Assembly: GCF_013096535.2 (NCBI RefSeq)
Contig: NZ_CP051265.2
Location: 310,001-374,000 of the forward strand
Direction of reading: 5' to 3'
Source: Wolbachia endosymbiont of Diaphorina citri
Lineage (GTDB): Bacteria > Pseudomonadota > Alphaproteobacteria > Rickettsiales > Anaplasmataceae
DNA length: 64,000 nt
The notes below the pieces were generated by a model, which saw nothing but the letters and a program-made list of their open reading frames with translations, made no database searches and was not told where the DNA came from. Positions 39,474-48,460 of the stretch are shown here, piece by piece (position 1 is the stretch's first letter; each line of letters begins with the position of its first letter). The position numbers were made by a program, and so were the translations under genes.

Positions 39474-40085
39474 GTCTGGTTTTCTGTCGTCAACGTTACC
39501 TTTAGTCATTGTAACTCCTTGAATTTCACCTTTTTCATTAATTACCATATGCAATTTAAAACCCAAAAACCAGCCATATGTAGTCTTTCCAAGCTTTGCC
39601 AATCCTTTGAAAACTTTGTTTCTTGAGATTCTTTTTGGATGGCAAACAGCGATAGAAGTTGCATCTATGTACGAAATTCCGGTCATTTTTGACTGCTCAC
39701 AAAGCCACTTTAACAAGAGCACTAAATACCTTTTAGCCTAATAAATCTACTATATGTTGGCAAATTTTGAAACTCAGATCCATGTAGTGCTTTCAAATAA
39801 TATGTATAGAAAGATTTAAAGTCCTCACATCTAGATTGTTGATAAAGTAAATTATAGTAAGAATTTCAGAATGCGTAATCCCTGGCGTTCTGGTAGGTTT
39901 TTTACTGTTTGGCAGGAGTTTTTCTGCGAAATTTTTGTTTATAGCCTTGCAAAAATCGTCTACAAAGCAAAATAATTCTGTTACATTTTTATTCATGGGT
40001 AACCTCTCTATTTTTTGATAATATGTTTCCGGAGTTTACCCTATTTTCCTGGCTTTTTCACTGACTTCTAATCCCCAACTGGGGT
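39474..40085 (-). mobile_element. IS982-family element, 3'-truncated copy
   Basis: From the inverted end ACCCCAGTTGGGGATTAG (reading in from 40085) the sequence matches the complete IS982 at 44920-45882 through the first two thirds of the transposase, including the same internal frameshift, and stops after D-D-R-K-P at about 39474. The left end is lost at the join with the phage gene upstream of gpV. The other end sits inside radC. Confidence 0.85.
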
Positions 40086-40483
40086 TTATTCAAGTACAGT
40101 ATTTTTACACATTCCCTTTCTGAGTGGCCTATACTTACGTTTAAGTATTCTACTAGCCCTTGTAAGTCCATTATTGGCTCACTCTTGAGCTTTTCTCTCA
40201 GTACTCTTTCTAGTGTTTCCTTAACACACATAATCATTGCTACTGCAGAATCAGTTACTCCTTCTATAACTTTCAGGTCATCCATTTCTCGGCCTAAAAT
40301 CCTTCCTACTCCTGTATAAGTATTCACCAGATTTTTAGCAATTTCTTGAGCTTGTGGCCTTTCATGTACTGCACTTAGAAATGTTTCCATTATTTCACGA
40401 TCAAGTAGTGCTTTACCTTTGCTTTCTAATATTCTGAATTCTATTTCTTCTCTATGATCTCTACTACTTTTCTTATTATTCAT
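40086..40483 (-). pseudogene. radC 5' fragment interrupted by IS982
   Basis: The first about 130 codons are nearly identical to the intact radC at 52987-53661. The frame runs into the IS982 end after the I-L-Y-L-N-K motif, so the JAB domain with its metal ligands is missing. It belongs to a partial duplicate (40086-41433) of the cassette at 53265-54598. Confidence 0.85.
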
Positions 40484-40499
40484 AAAAATTACCCTTCAC

Positions 40500-40650
40500 T
40501 AATAACAAATTGTTTTTAATTATTTACTGCTGTTTTTTATCAGCATTGGCATAAAGCCATAGCTTCCGAGTGAAGTCAAATCAATTTCTCAATCTTTTTT
40601 ACTTATTTTTTCATCTAAGAGTAAAGATATTAACATATACTGATTTTTTA
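40500..40650 (-). promoter_or_regulatory. Conserved leader element upstream of radC, copy B
   Basis: Same element as 5272-5415 and 53678-53828. On the minus strand the three stem-loops are at 40563-40575, 40548-40558 and 40529-40544. The middle hairpin reads GGC-TTTAT-GCC, with its loop differing from copy A while the stem is kept. Confidence 0.55.
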
Positions 40651-40652
40651 TT

Positions 40653-41554
40653 TTAAATATGTTGAATTTCGCCTAAAGAGAGGCCTGTTATTTGCAAAAT
40701 AATATCGGTAGAAATTCCTTTTTTAACTAAGTTCTTTGCAATTTTGATTCTTTCTTCTTCTCTAATTTTCTCCTCACAAATTTGTATGCTTTTAAACATA
40801 GATTTTATGAGTACATTACGTAGTTCTTGGCTCTCAATTTCTTTGTATTCTTTAATCAAATCAGGTAGCTCATTTTCCACTTTACTACCTTCATCTTCTT
40901 CTATTAGTAGATCTGTAATATTAATCGATAATGTTTCCGCTATTGCATACAATTTTTCCAGTGGAATGGCCACACGTCCTTGCTCATAGTTGCTTATTTC
41001 ATCACGTGTTGTATCCATTTTCTCAGCCAAATCCTTTTGTGTATACTCCCGTCCATTCTTTTATCTTTTTTCCTATTTTATAGTAGATAGAACCTGTTTT
41101 TTCTTCAACACACTCATTAGCAGAGAGGCCAATTGCTTGTGAAACAATATCAACAGAAATTCCTGCTTTAACCAGACCCTTTGCAATTTTTATTTTCTCT
41201 GCTTTTTTACTACTTTTCTCACTAACTTGAACCAATTTGGTCAGTAAACAAAACACTCTACGTAACTCCTGACCGCCAATCTTTTTATATTCTCTTACTA
41301 ATTTCCTCTCCCTCATCTTCAAGACAGATTTTTTCATTTGATACAGGAATGAGATCTATAATACCAATCGATAACACTTCTGCTATAGCGTACAACTTCT
41401 CAATCGAAATTTTTCGTGTTCCTTTTTCATATTGTAGTACTATTTGATACGTTACGCCGATTTTTCCCGCTAAATCTTTTTGAGTATAACCTCGCTTTAA
41501 CCTCCAGCTCCTTACTTTTTGTGCTATCTGATACTTTATCAAGGTATTTGCCAT
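40653..41554 (-). pseudogene. XRE two-HTH regulator broken by two frameshifts
   Basis: Three overlapping frames (start near 41554, middle 41023-41337, end 40653-41030) together match the intact regulator at 50716-51621. Shared parts are the first HTH (Y-T-Q-K-D-L-A-G-K-I-G), the Q-E-L-R-R-V-F-C-L-L linker and the second HTH (T-T-R-D-E-I-S-N-Y-E-Q-G-R-V-A). The breaks are after L-E-D-E-G-E-E and after K-I-K-E-W. The same first breaks occur in the 53.8-54.7 kb copy, so they predate the duplication. Confidence 0.8.
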
Positions 41555-41618
41555 AAATATTATACAGGTTAATACTACCAAATAAAGATATACAAAAACT
41601 TCTATGTTTGAATTTTAG

Positions 41619-41647
41619 TTGAATATTTCTTCACAATTGTGTATAAT
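41619..41647 (+). promoter_or_regulatory. Promoter with palindrome upstream of Rpn gene (copy 3)
   Basis: TTGAAT (41619-41624), 17-bp spacer with CACAATTGTG, TATAAT (41642-41647). Identical to copies 1, 2 and 4. Confidence 0.75.
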
Positions 41648-41674
41648 TATTAATGCTTTCTTGGTTAATTTCTC

Positions 41675-42571
41675 ATGGCTCTTTCTAAGTTTCTCGATCC
41701 AAAAAATGATATATCGTTCAAGCGCATCTTTGGTACTGAAAAAAATAAGGACATCCTTATTCACTTTCTTAATGATATTCTTGGCTTCACTGGTAAAAGT
41801 GCAATAAAGGATATAGAGTTTTTAAGTACTATTCAAGACCCTGATATTGCCTCTAAAAAACAAAGCATTGTTGATGTTCTCTGTAGAGATGAAAATGGGC
41901 TGCAAGTGATAGTCGAAATGCAGGTCGCTAAAACCAAAGGCTTTGAGAAACGTGCCCAATATTATGCTGCTAAAGCTTACTCAAGACAGGCTGATAAAGG
42001 TGATCAATATCATGATCTTAAGGAAATTATCTTTATTGCTATAGCAGATTGTATTTTATTTCCTGATAAGTCTGAGTACAAATCAAAGCACACTATTCGC
42101 GATGAAGATACTAATGAACATGATCTAAAAGATTTTTACTTTATATTTATTGAGTTGCCTAAATTTCCCAAAACAAAAGAAGATCAGCTTTCAAGTATAG
42201 TTGAAAAATGGGTCTACTTCTTTAGATATGCAGATGAAACTAGTGAAGAAGAGCTAGAGAGAATAATAGGAAGTGATCTAATAATTAAAAGAGCATATGA
42301 AGAACTAAATAGATTCAACTGGTCAGAAAAAGAATTTATAGCCTATGAACAAGAGATCAAGCGTATTCGTGATGAACAGGCTGTCCTCGCTCAAAAACTC
42401 GATGATGCTACTCACAAAGGTAGACAAGAAGGTAGACAAGAAGGTAGACAAGAAGAAAAAATCGAAGTTGCAAAAAATCTACTTAAGGCTGGCATTTCTA
42501 TTGATGTCATTTCCCAGACAACTGGCCTTCCTCAGGCTAATATTACACAACTTAAGGAAGAAACTTTTTAG
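41675..42571 (+). CDS. Rpn-family nuclease (copy 3) with expanded QEGR repeat
   Basis: The 298-residue protein is identical to copy 2 through the nuclease core. The linker carries three tandem 12-bp units (coding G-R-Q-E) at about 42419-42454, where copy 2 has one. The C-terminal tail is the A-K-N-L-L-K-A-G-I-S-I-D-V-I-S-Q-T-T-G-L-P form shared with copy 4, so this gene looks like a recombinant of the two tail types. Confidence 0.88.
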   Translation: MALSKFLDPKNDISFKRIFGTEKNKDILIHFLNDILGFTGKSAIKDIEFLSTIQDPDIASKKQSIVDVLCRDENGLQVIVEMQVAKTKGFEKRAQYYAAKAYSRQADKGDQYHDLKEIIFIAIADCILFPDKSEYKSKHTIRDEDTNEHDLKDFYFIFIELPKFPKTKEDQLSSIVEKWVYFFRYADETSEEELERIIGSDLIIKRAYEELNRFNWSEKEFIAYEQEIKRIRDEQAVLAQKLDDATHKGRQEGRQEGRQEEKIEVAKNLLKAGISIDVISQTTGLPQANITQLKEETF

Positions 42572-42597
42572 TCTACTACCTTCTTCCAGCCATTAAT

Positions 42598-42688
42598 TGT
42601 ATTAAACAAGAGACTGATATTAGTTTTAACTACCTCAATTCTTCTGTCAGTTAATTCATCCCTGTCAGATTAAGTTGTGTCTAGTACA
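42598..42688. mobile_element. Internally deleted IS481 (91 bp, both ends kept)
   Basis: TGTATTAAACAAGA from one IS481 end joins directly to the last transposase codons and the TGTACTAG end. The join is at an ACAAGA microhomology present in both ends. A sister copy lies at 57736-57818 after Rpn copy 4. It sits exactly at the 5' border of the toxin fragment. Confidence 0.8.
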
Positions 42689-44611
42689 GATATACAAGTG
42701 ATGGTTAGGCCTTACACTGAAGTAGACAATACGGCACTAAAAGGTAACTTTAGCTATATTCTACCATTTCAAAAAGGTAGCACATCTGTTAAATTACTTG
42801 CTAATTTGGAAAGTAATCATAGGTTTATATTTGGCTATGTGCTTGCTGATATTCAGAGTGTTGATATTGAAGATCAAAATAGTATAAAGTTCAATTTTTT
42901 TCCAAAAGTTGCAAATAGTAACTTTAATATAACTATCTCATATAATATGATGAACAATATAATCTATCAATTAAAAGACAGTGCTGAAATAAAAGTAGGT
43001 AAGGAAAGAAATTTGTATGCAATACAGAATACTAATAAAACTATTGATGAAATTATAGAAAGTTACCCAGCTATAGCGAATAAACTCAATATGACTATCG
43101 CTGTTCAATTTGGTAATCAATCTATACTTATTGGCCATAGAAAGTGTGAGGTAATTCAAAATAACCCAATCCATAACAGTCACTTAATTGGAAATGGTGG
43201 TGAGAATATATACGTAATTACTATAGCTTCAGGTGAGCAAAGATATGACCATAGTATTTTTTCTATACCGGAAGTAAACATCTATAATCTTGATAAAGGA
43301 AGTTCCATAGATACGTTAGATTTACGTAACGTGATAAAAATAATACAACAAGATGATTTAAAAGTGCATATTGGCCTGTCAAGAAGAATTTCTCAAGATG
43401 GAAATGATTTGCTAGTTAAGTTAGAAGCAGAAAATATGGAACAAAATTTTTCAGCAGTAGAAGTGCTAACAATAAGATTAAAAGACGGTTTGAATTGGTA
43501 TCAAAAGCTTCATATTATCTCAAATAGTGTACCTATGAAAATAAGTTCTGAATTAGAATTAAAACCACAACCTTTGATATTTAAAAAGGATAAGGAGATT
43601 ATTGTGGTAATGGGTCAAGATGTAGAAAAAGGTACTGAGCTTGTTACACCTAGAAAAGGAGGAAATTATACATTTGTTCGCAGTAATAGTAACGATCTAA
43701 TGATAACGAATGCTTTTGACTCGACTATTACTAGAGATGATCTTTGCAGTATTACACTTAATAAATTCTATACAACACCTAAGATGAAAACGTTATCAAT
43801 AAAATTTGCTGATAAAGAAATAGTGTTAAAGGATTATGATAAGGAAATAAGTACGGCAAGAGATGTGGATGTTGTGAGAAAAGAATATGAAGATCAAGTA
43901 TATAATGATGTTTTCACAGAAGTTATGTTATCTGACCAGCCTCATAGACATAGGCATGAACATAGCAGGCAGCACATTAGAAATCGTAGAATGGTGAGTA
44001 GTAGTACAAGACCATCTTCGTGGATAAATGATTTATTTGGTTGGGTAAAGAACTCTATAGGTAGGTTTAGAATTGCTCTGCCTGAGATCTCAGCAAATTA
44101 TTCTAATACAGCTGGTACTAGCCAATTTAGCAGTAAAGTTTGTATCAGTAACAATATTGGTTTAGGATTTTTCTTACTACAAAGTTTCCTAGATAAAAAA
44201 TATCCTCTGCCTAAGTTTTGTTCTGCTACTCATGAAGAAGTTCTGGCTGATACACTTAATATAATGGAAGAATTTAAAAAGACACTTAAAAAAACAGCTA
44301 AACAATCTGGTGTATCAGTGAAAGGTTTTGACTTTTTTAAAGTGTATTCAGATATAGAAGGTCATGTAAGGAACGAAAGATATTCTAAAATGCCAAGTAC
44401 ATTATATTCAGTCGTAGAAGAAGCTTATCCGAAAAATGAGAAGTTTCTGAGTATTTTTAAAGGTAATATTGAAAAAATGTTTGATGAGCAGCAGATAGTG
44501 AATAGTAAATCTCAACCTCACGACATTGTTGATAATAAACCTAGAAGCTATTTAAATAATACAACAGTGGACAAACAGCTACAAGGGTCATATTATGCTA
44601 TTTCTTTCTAA
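42689..44611 (+). pseudogene. 5'-truncated toxin related to the CifB C-terminal part, without ankyrins
   Basis: An open frame of about 640 residues starts at the IS481 remnant, with no native start. Residues about 220-400 match the CifB domain at about 2780-2940 (shared L-L-V-K-L, M-K-T-L-S-I-K-F, I-T-N-A-F). The frame then passes through a His-rich R-N-R-R furin-like site to R-P-S-S-W-I-N-D-L-F, matching the CifB C-terminus (R-P-S-S-W-I-N-N-F). The whole ankyrin block of CifB is absent. It could still be expressed from the GTG inside the IS end. Its role is unknown, and it is probably a remnant of a second latrotoxin-type gene. Confidence 0.75.
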
Positions 44612-44919
44612 AGTTGTTTAATTTCATCTACCGAAAGGCCAGTGATTTCAGCGATAACATCAATAGAGACATCGGCCTTGAGTGAGTTTTTGGCTACTTC
44701 GATTTTTTCTTCTTGTCTACCTTTGTGAGTAGCATCATCGAGTTTTTGAGCGAGGACAGCCTGTTCATCACGAATACGCTTGATCTCTTGTTCATAGGCT
44801 ATAAATTTTTTTGCTGACCAGTTGAATCTATTTAGTTTTTCATATGCTCTTTTAATTATTAGATCACTTCCTATTATTCTTTCTAGCTCTTCTTCAGTAG
44901 TTTCATCTGCATATCTAAA
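44612..44919 (-). pseudogene. Rpn gene 3' remnant (fifth copy), cut by IS982
   Basis: Read on the minus strand, this encodes the last about 100 residues of an Rpn protein (E-L-E-R-I-I-G-S-D-L-I-I-K-R-A-Y onward, R-I-R-D-E-Q-A-V-L-A-Q-K-L, tail V-S-I-D-V-I-A-E-I-T-G-L-S). It stops at the IS982 end at 44920. The nuclease core is missing. Confidence 0.85.
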
Positions 44920-45882
44920 ACCCCAGTTGGGGATTAGAAGTCAGTGAAAAAGCCAGGAAAATAGGGTAAACTCCGGAAACATATTATCAAAAAATAGAGA
45001 GGTTACCCATGAATAAAAATGTAACAGAATTATTTTGCTTTGTAGACGATTTTTGCAAGGCTATAAACAAAAATTTCGCAGAAAAACTCCTGCCAAACAG
45101 TAAAAAACCTACCAGAACGCCAGGGATTACGCATTCTGAAATTCTTACTATAATTTTACTTTATCAACAATCTAGATGTGAGGACTTTAAATCTTTCTAT
45201 ACATATTATTTGAAAGCACTACATGGATCTGAGTTTCAAAATTTGCCAACATATAGTAGATTTATTAGGCTAAAAGGTATTTAGTGCTCTTGTTAAAGTG
45301 GCTTTGTGAGCAGTCAAAAATGACCGGAATTTCGTACATAGATGCAACTTCTATCGCTGTTTGCCATCCAAAAAGAATCTCAAGAAACAAAGTTTTCAAA
45401 GGATTGGCAAAGCTTGGAAAGACTACATATGGCTGGTTTTTGGGTTTTAAATTGCATATGGTAATTAATGAAAAAGGTGAAATTCAAGGAGTTACAATGA
45501 CTAAAGGTAACGTTGACGACAGAAAACCAGTACCAAAATTAACTGAAAAACTGACTGGTCTTTTGTTTGGTGATAAGGGCTATATAAAGAAAGAGCTCTT
45601 TGCAAAACTCTTCGATAGAGGAATAAAACTCGTTACCAAAGTAAAAAAAGGTATGAAAAATACATTAATGCTTCTTGAAGAAAAGATTTTTTTAAGAAAA
45701 AGGTCGATTATTGAAACAGTTTTTGGTTACCTCAAAAACAGACTTGATCTTGAGCATTCAAGACACAGGTCTCCAATAAATTTCTTGGTGCACATCTTTT
45801 CCACATTAGTTTCATATTCTATGAAGCCTAAAAAGCCCTCTATTTCTACATTTTACTGTATTGATTAATCCGCAACTGGGGT
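44920..45882 (+). mobile_element. IS982-family insertion sequence, complete (963 bp)
   Basis: It is bounded by inverted repeats ACCCCAGTTGGGGATTA at 44920 and the reverse complement of TAATCCGCAACTGGGGT at 45882, one mismatch in 17. It contains one transposase gene in two frames and interrupts the Rpn remnant to its left. Confidence 0.88.
45009..45868 (+). CDS. IS982 transposase, split by a frameshift
   Basis: The first frame (45009-45284, 91 residues) holds the N-terminal IS982 domain. The second (to 45868, about 194 residues) holds the DDE core with Y-I-D-A-T-S, G-D-K-G-Y-I and the final R-x-x-I-E-T-V-F-G-Y-L-K-N. The switch falls at a C-TAAAAGG site near 45270. Together they equal a normal IS982 transposase of about 290 residues. 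The truncated copy at 39.5-40.1 kb has the same break, so it is either a programmed slip or an inherited mutation. Confidence 0.85.
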
Positions 45883-46080
45883 ATAAAGAAGTAGACCCAC
45901 TCTACAACTAAAAAACTCTTCAATGTCTCCTATTTGTCCTCCTAACAATGAGAATTGTTGTAAGCTGCTAGTAGCAGATATATCGAGAGATAATGTGAGT
46001 AAATCACAGCATGATGCAGTTACTTATCTCAATTTGACAAGTGTAGTCATGACATGCCATATTTACACTTAATTATGATT
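45883..46080 (+). other. Short unassigned open stretch after IS982
   Basis: An open frame of about 60 codons runs to a stop near 46073, with an internal ATG around 45921 (M-S-P-I-C-P-P-N-N-E-N-C-C-K). It has no recognisable domain and its 5' side ends at the IS982 border. It may be the tail of a gene cut by the insertion. Confidence 0.3.
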
Positions 46081-46098
46081 ATTTTAGGTAAGTTCATT

Positions 46099-46728
46099 AT
46101 GAATAATAAAACAGGAGCAGAAGTCTCCTTTGAGTTAGATGACAACAATAAATTAAATGTCAGAATTAATACTGAAAGGTTAACCTTAGAATCTGTTACA
46201 GTAGAAGACACAAAAACGTACTATGACAATCTATATTCTGACAAGTCTGTAATGAATCTTTATGCAACTGGTAATATTCAAAGTTTAGAGTATGTCAAAG
46301 GAAGAGTAGATACATGGGTTAAGAGGTACGAAAAAAACGATGTTTTCTCCTCACTTACAGTACGAAAAAATGATGATGATAGTTTTGTAGGGCAAGTTGT
46401 AGCTGATTATAGTGAAAAAGTTGGTCAATCAGAATTAAGTTATTTATTTGCAAAAAAAAATTGGAATAAAGGCTATGCTAGCGAGGCTGTTGGAGCTGTT
46501 GTAGGTGAGTGGGTTAACAAAGTTGTAGAAAAAGGCTATAGAATTAACAAAAAACTTGACAATCCAGAAGGAGAAAGATTCACTTTTATTTTTGCAACAG
46601 CTAGGCCAGACAATCCCGCATCAGTAAAAATCCTTGAGAACACATGTAAAATGCACAAGTATTGCGAGCAGGAAAGATTTGGTCATTTACGTAATTACTA
46701 TAAAAAAGATATTACTCCTCTCAGGTGA
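46099..46728 (+). CDS. GNAT-family N-acetyltransferase
   Basis: The frame opens at 46054, but the ATG at 46099 (M-N-N-K-T-G-A) has a better ribosome site (AGGT) and removes a hydrophobic stretch unlike the family, giving 209 residues. The RimJ/RimL-like pattern is visible: R-L-T-L-E-S-V near residue 25, L-S-Y-L-F-A-K-K-N-W-N-K-G-Y-A-S-E-A-V (acetyl-CoA loop) near residue 120 and A-R-P-D-N-P-A-S-V-K-I-L-E near residue 175. The substrate is unknown. It is an accessory gene beside phage head remnants. Confidence 0.8.
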   Translation: MNNKTGAEVSFELDDNNKLNVRINTERLTLESVTVEDTKTYYDNLYSDKSVMNLYATGNIQSLEYVKGRVDTWVKRYEKNDVFSSLTVRKNDDDSFVGQVVADYSEKVGQSELSYLFAKKNWNKGYASEAVGAVVGEWVNKVVEKGYRINKKLDNPEGERFTFIFATARPDNPASVKILENTCKMHKYCEQERFGHLRNYYKKDITPLR

Positions 46729-46763
46729 TTGGTTTATTTGAAAGCGTGGGAACATTCAAAAAA

Positions 46764-46990
46764 GCATAAGCGTCAAGTTAAGGAAAAATAAGAGTGAAGA
46801 GGATAGAATAATAAGGTATAAGTTTTTCAGAGATATTTGACCTTACCCAGAAAAAGTGGAGAGAAATTTGGGAACGTTTTTTTACAAAGAGAATGATGAA
46901 TCAAAATGCTTAGGGATGCAATAGTTAATAGTAAAATGTCAACTCTGAGTGTACTAAATTTACTTACAATCTCTTAACTTGACGCGTATG
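46764..46990. repeat. Second copy of the small element with CATACGCGTCAAGTTAAG-type ends
   Basis: GCATAAGCGTCAAGTTAAGG (46764-46783) and CTTAACTTGACGCGTATG (46973-46990) are near-perfect inverted repeats of 18 bp, 227 bp overall. No coding frame is supported inside. The right end joins directly to a gpW remnant. Related to 25102-25271. Confidence 0.55.
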
Positions 46991-47122
46991 GTTGTGAAAT
47001 ATGCTGAAGTTCAGATAAATGACTTGCTGAATCTACGGCAACGTATTAATGCTAAATTGAAAATTGCAGATATAAAGCAAAAGAGAAAGATTGTTTTTTC
47101 AACGAGTAAAGGGATCATATAA
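46991..47122 (+). pseudogene. Head-tail joining protein gpW (lambda-type) remnant
   Basis: A frame of about 44 codons reads V-K-Y-A-E-V-Q-I-N-D-L-L-N-L-R-Q-R-I, resembling the C-terminal part of lambda-like gpW (the V-x-Y-A followed by an L-rich helix). The order gpW then portal also fits. The 5' half is lost at the repeat ending at 46990. An ATG at 46988 is created by the repeat. Confidence 0.5.
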
Positions 47123-47141
47123 TATCGTTGAAAGGAACCGT

Positions 47142-48173
47142 ATGACAAAAATTATAGCAAAAGAATATACAGAATTTTTAGAGCAGCTCAAAGAACAGAT
47201 TGCTACTAGTCGTTATAAAGCAGCACTAGCAGTAAATAGCAAACTCATTGTGCTTTATCACTATATTGGTACAGAGATCTTAAGGCGCCAAAAAGAACAT
47301 GGTTGGGGTGCTAAAATCATAGATCAGCTAAGTAAGGATTTGAGAAGCGCATTTCCAGAAATGAAGGGATTTAGTGCTAGGAATCTTACTTATATGCGTC
47401 AATTTGCTGCAGAATATCAAGATACTGAATTTACGCAGCAGGTTGCTGCACAATTGCCTTGGTTTCATATTGTAGTTATTTTAGATAAAGTAAAAGATCC
47501 AAAAGAAAGACTATTTTATTTTCAAAAAGCTATAGAGCACGGCTGGTCACGTAGTATAATGGTGATGCAAATCGAACGTGAATTGCACAAACGTCAAGGA
47601 AAAGCTGTTACTAACTTCAAAGATAAGTTACCTTCTCCCCAGTCAGATTTGGCACATTATACATTAAAAGATCCATATATTTTTGATTTTTTGAGTATAG
47701 GAGATGACGCTCATGAAAGAGAAGTAGAAAAAGGTCTTGTAGGCCATGTGGAAAAATTTCTGCTTGAGCTAGGAGAAGGATTTGCATTTGTAGGTAGGCA
47801 ATTTCACTTAGATGTTGGAAATAAAGATTTCTATATTGATTTATTGTTTTACCATTTAAAGTTACGTTGCTTTGTAGTAATTGAGCTAAAAGATAAAGAT
47901 TTCAAGCCAGAATATGCAGGAAAAATGAATTTTTATCTTTCAGCCGTTGATGATTTACTAAAGCATGAGACAGATCAACCATCTATAGGATTAATTTTAT
48001 GCAAGTCAAAGGATAACGTACTAGCTAAGTATACACTGAAAGACATAAATAAACCGATAGGGTTGGCAGAATATAAAATTACTGAAAATCTACCAAAGAA
48101 TATAAAGGCAGCTTTACCAACAGTAGAAGAGCTAGAGGCTGAGTTATCCAAAGTTTCAGATCAGGAAAAGTAA
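47142..48173 (+). CDS. YhcG/DUF1016-family PD-(D/E)XK nuclease
   Basis: The ATG at 47142 (M-T-K-I-I-A-K-E-Y) follows an AAAGGA ribosome site, giving 343 residues. The earlier in-frame start is less likely. The N-terminal DUF1016 domain has Y-x-x-I-G and F-S-A-R-N-L-T-Y-M-R-Q-F. The C-terminal nuclease has F-Y-I-D-L-L-F-Y-H (Asp) and V-V-I-E-L-K (E-x-K). The stop TAA overlaps the portal ATG by one base, so it is coupled to the portal gene. YhcG-like genes are common phage and island cargo. The biological target is not known. Confidence 0.88.
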   Translation: MTKIIAKEYTEFLEQLKEQIATSRYKAALAVNSKLIVLYHYIGTEILRRQKEHGWGAKIIDQLSKDLRSAFPEMKGFSARNLTYMRQFAAEYQDTEFTQQVAAQLPWFHIVVILDKVKDPKERLFYFQKAIEHGWSRSIMVMQIERELHKRQGKAVTNFKDKLPSPQSDLAHYTLKDPYIFDFLSIGDDAHEREVEKGLVGHVEKFLLELGEGFAFVGRQFHLDVGNKDFYIDLLFYHLKLRCFVVIELKDKDFKPEYAGKMNFYLSAVDDLLKHETDQPSIGLILCKSKDNVLAKYTLKDINKPIGLAEYKITENLPKNIKAALPTVEELEAELSKVSDQEK

Positions 48174-48371
48174 TGCTATTAAAATCGTTCAAGCAATTAT
48201 TTAGCAAGCCAAAAATCAACAGTTCAGCCTGGGATGCAGCAGGGTCAGGAAGAAGATTTTTTCACTTTCAACCAGAGTTAGGAAGTATAAACAATTTGCT
48301 TTCTCAAAGCCTTGAAACTTTACGTAGTAGATCACGTGATATGGTAAGGAAAAATCCATATGCAGCAAATA
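48173..48371 (+). pseudogene. Phage portal protein, 5' fragment cut by IS481
   Basis: About 66 codons remain, with W-D-A-A-G-S-G-R-R and S-L-E-T-L-R-S-R-S-R-D-M-V-R-K-N-P-Y-A, the N-terminal signature of lambda-type (gpB) portal proteins (R-S-R-x-x-x-R-N-x-x-x-A). The gene stops at the IS481 end at 48372. The rest of the head module is not in the window. Confidence 0.85.
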
Positions 48372-48460
48372 TGTACTAGACACAACTTAATCTGACAGGG
48401 ATGAATTAACTGACAGAAGAATTGAGGTAGTTAAAACTAATATCAGTCTCTTGTTTCATG
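48372..48460 (-). mobile_element. IS481 end fragment (89 bp)
   Basis: TGTACTAGACACAACTT and the last transposase codons are repeated directly in front of a complete IS481 copy that starts at 48461. This mirrors the doubled end at 30753-30823. Confidence 0.85.
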
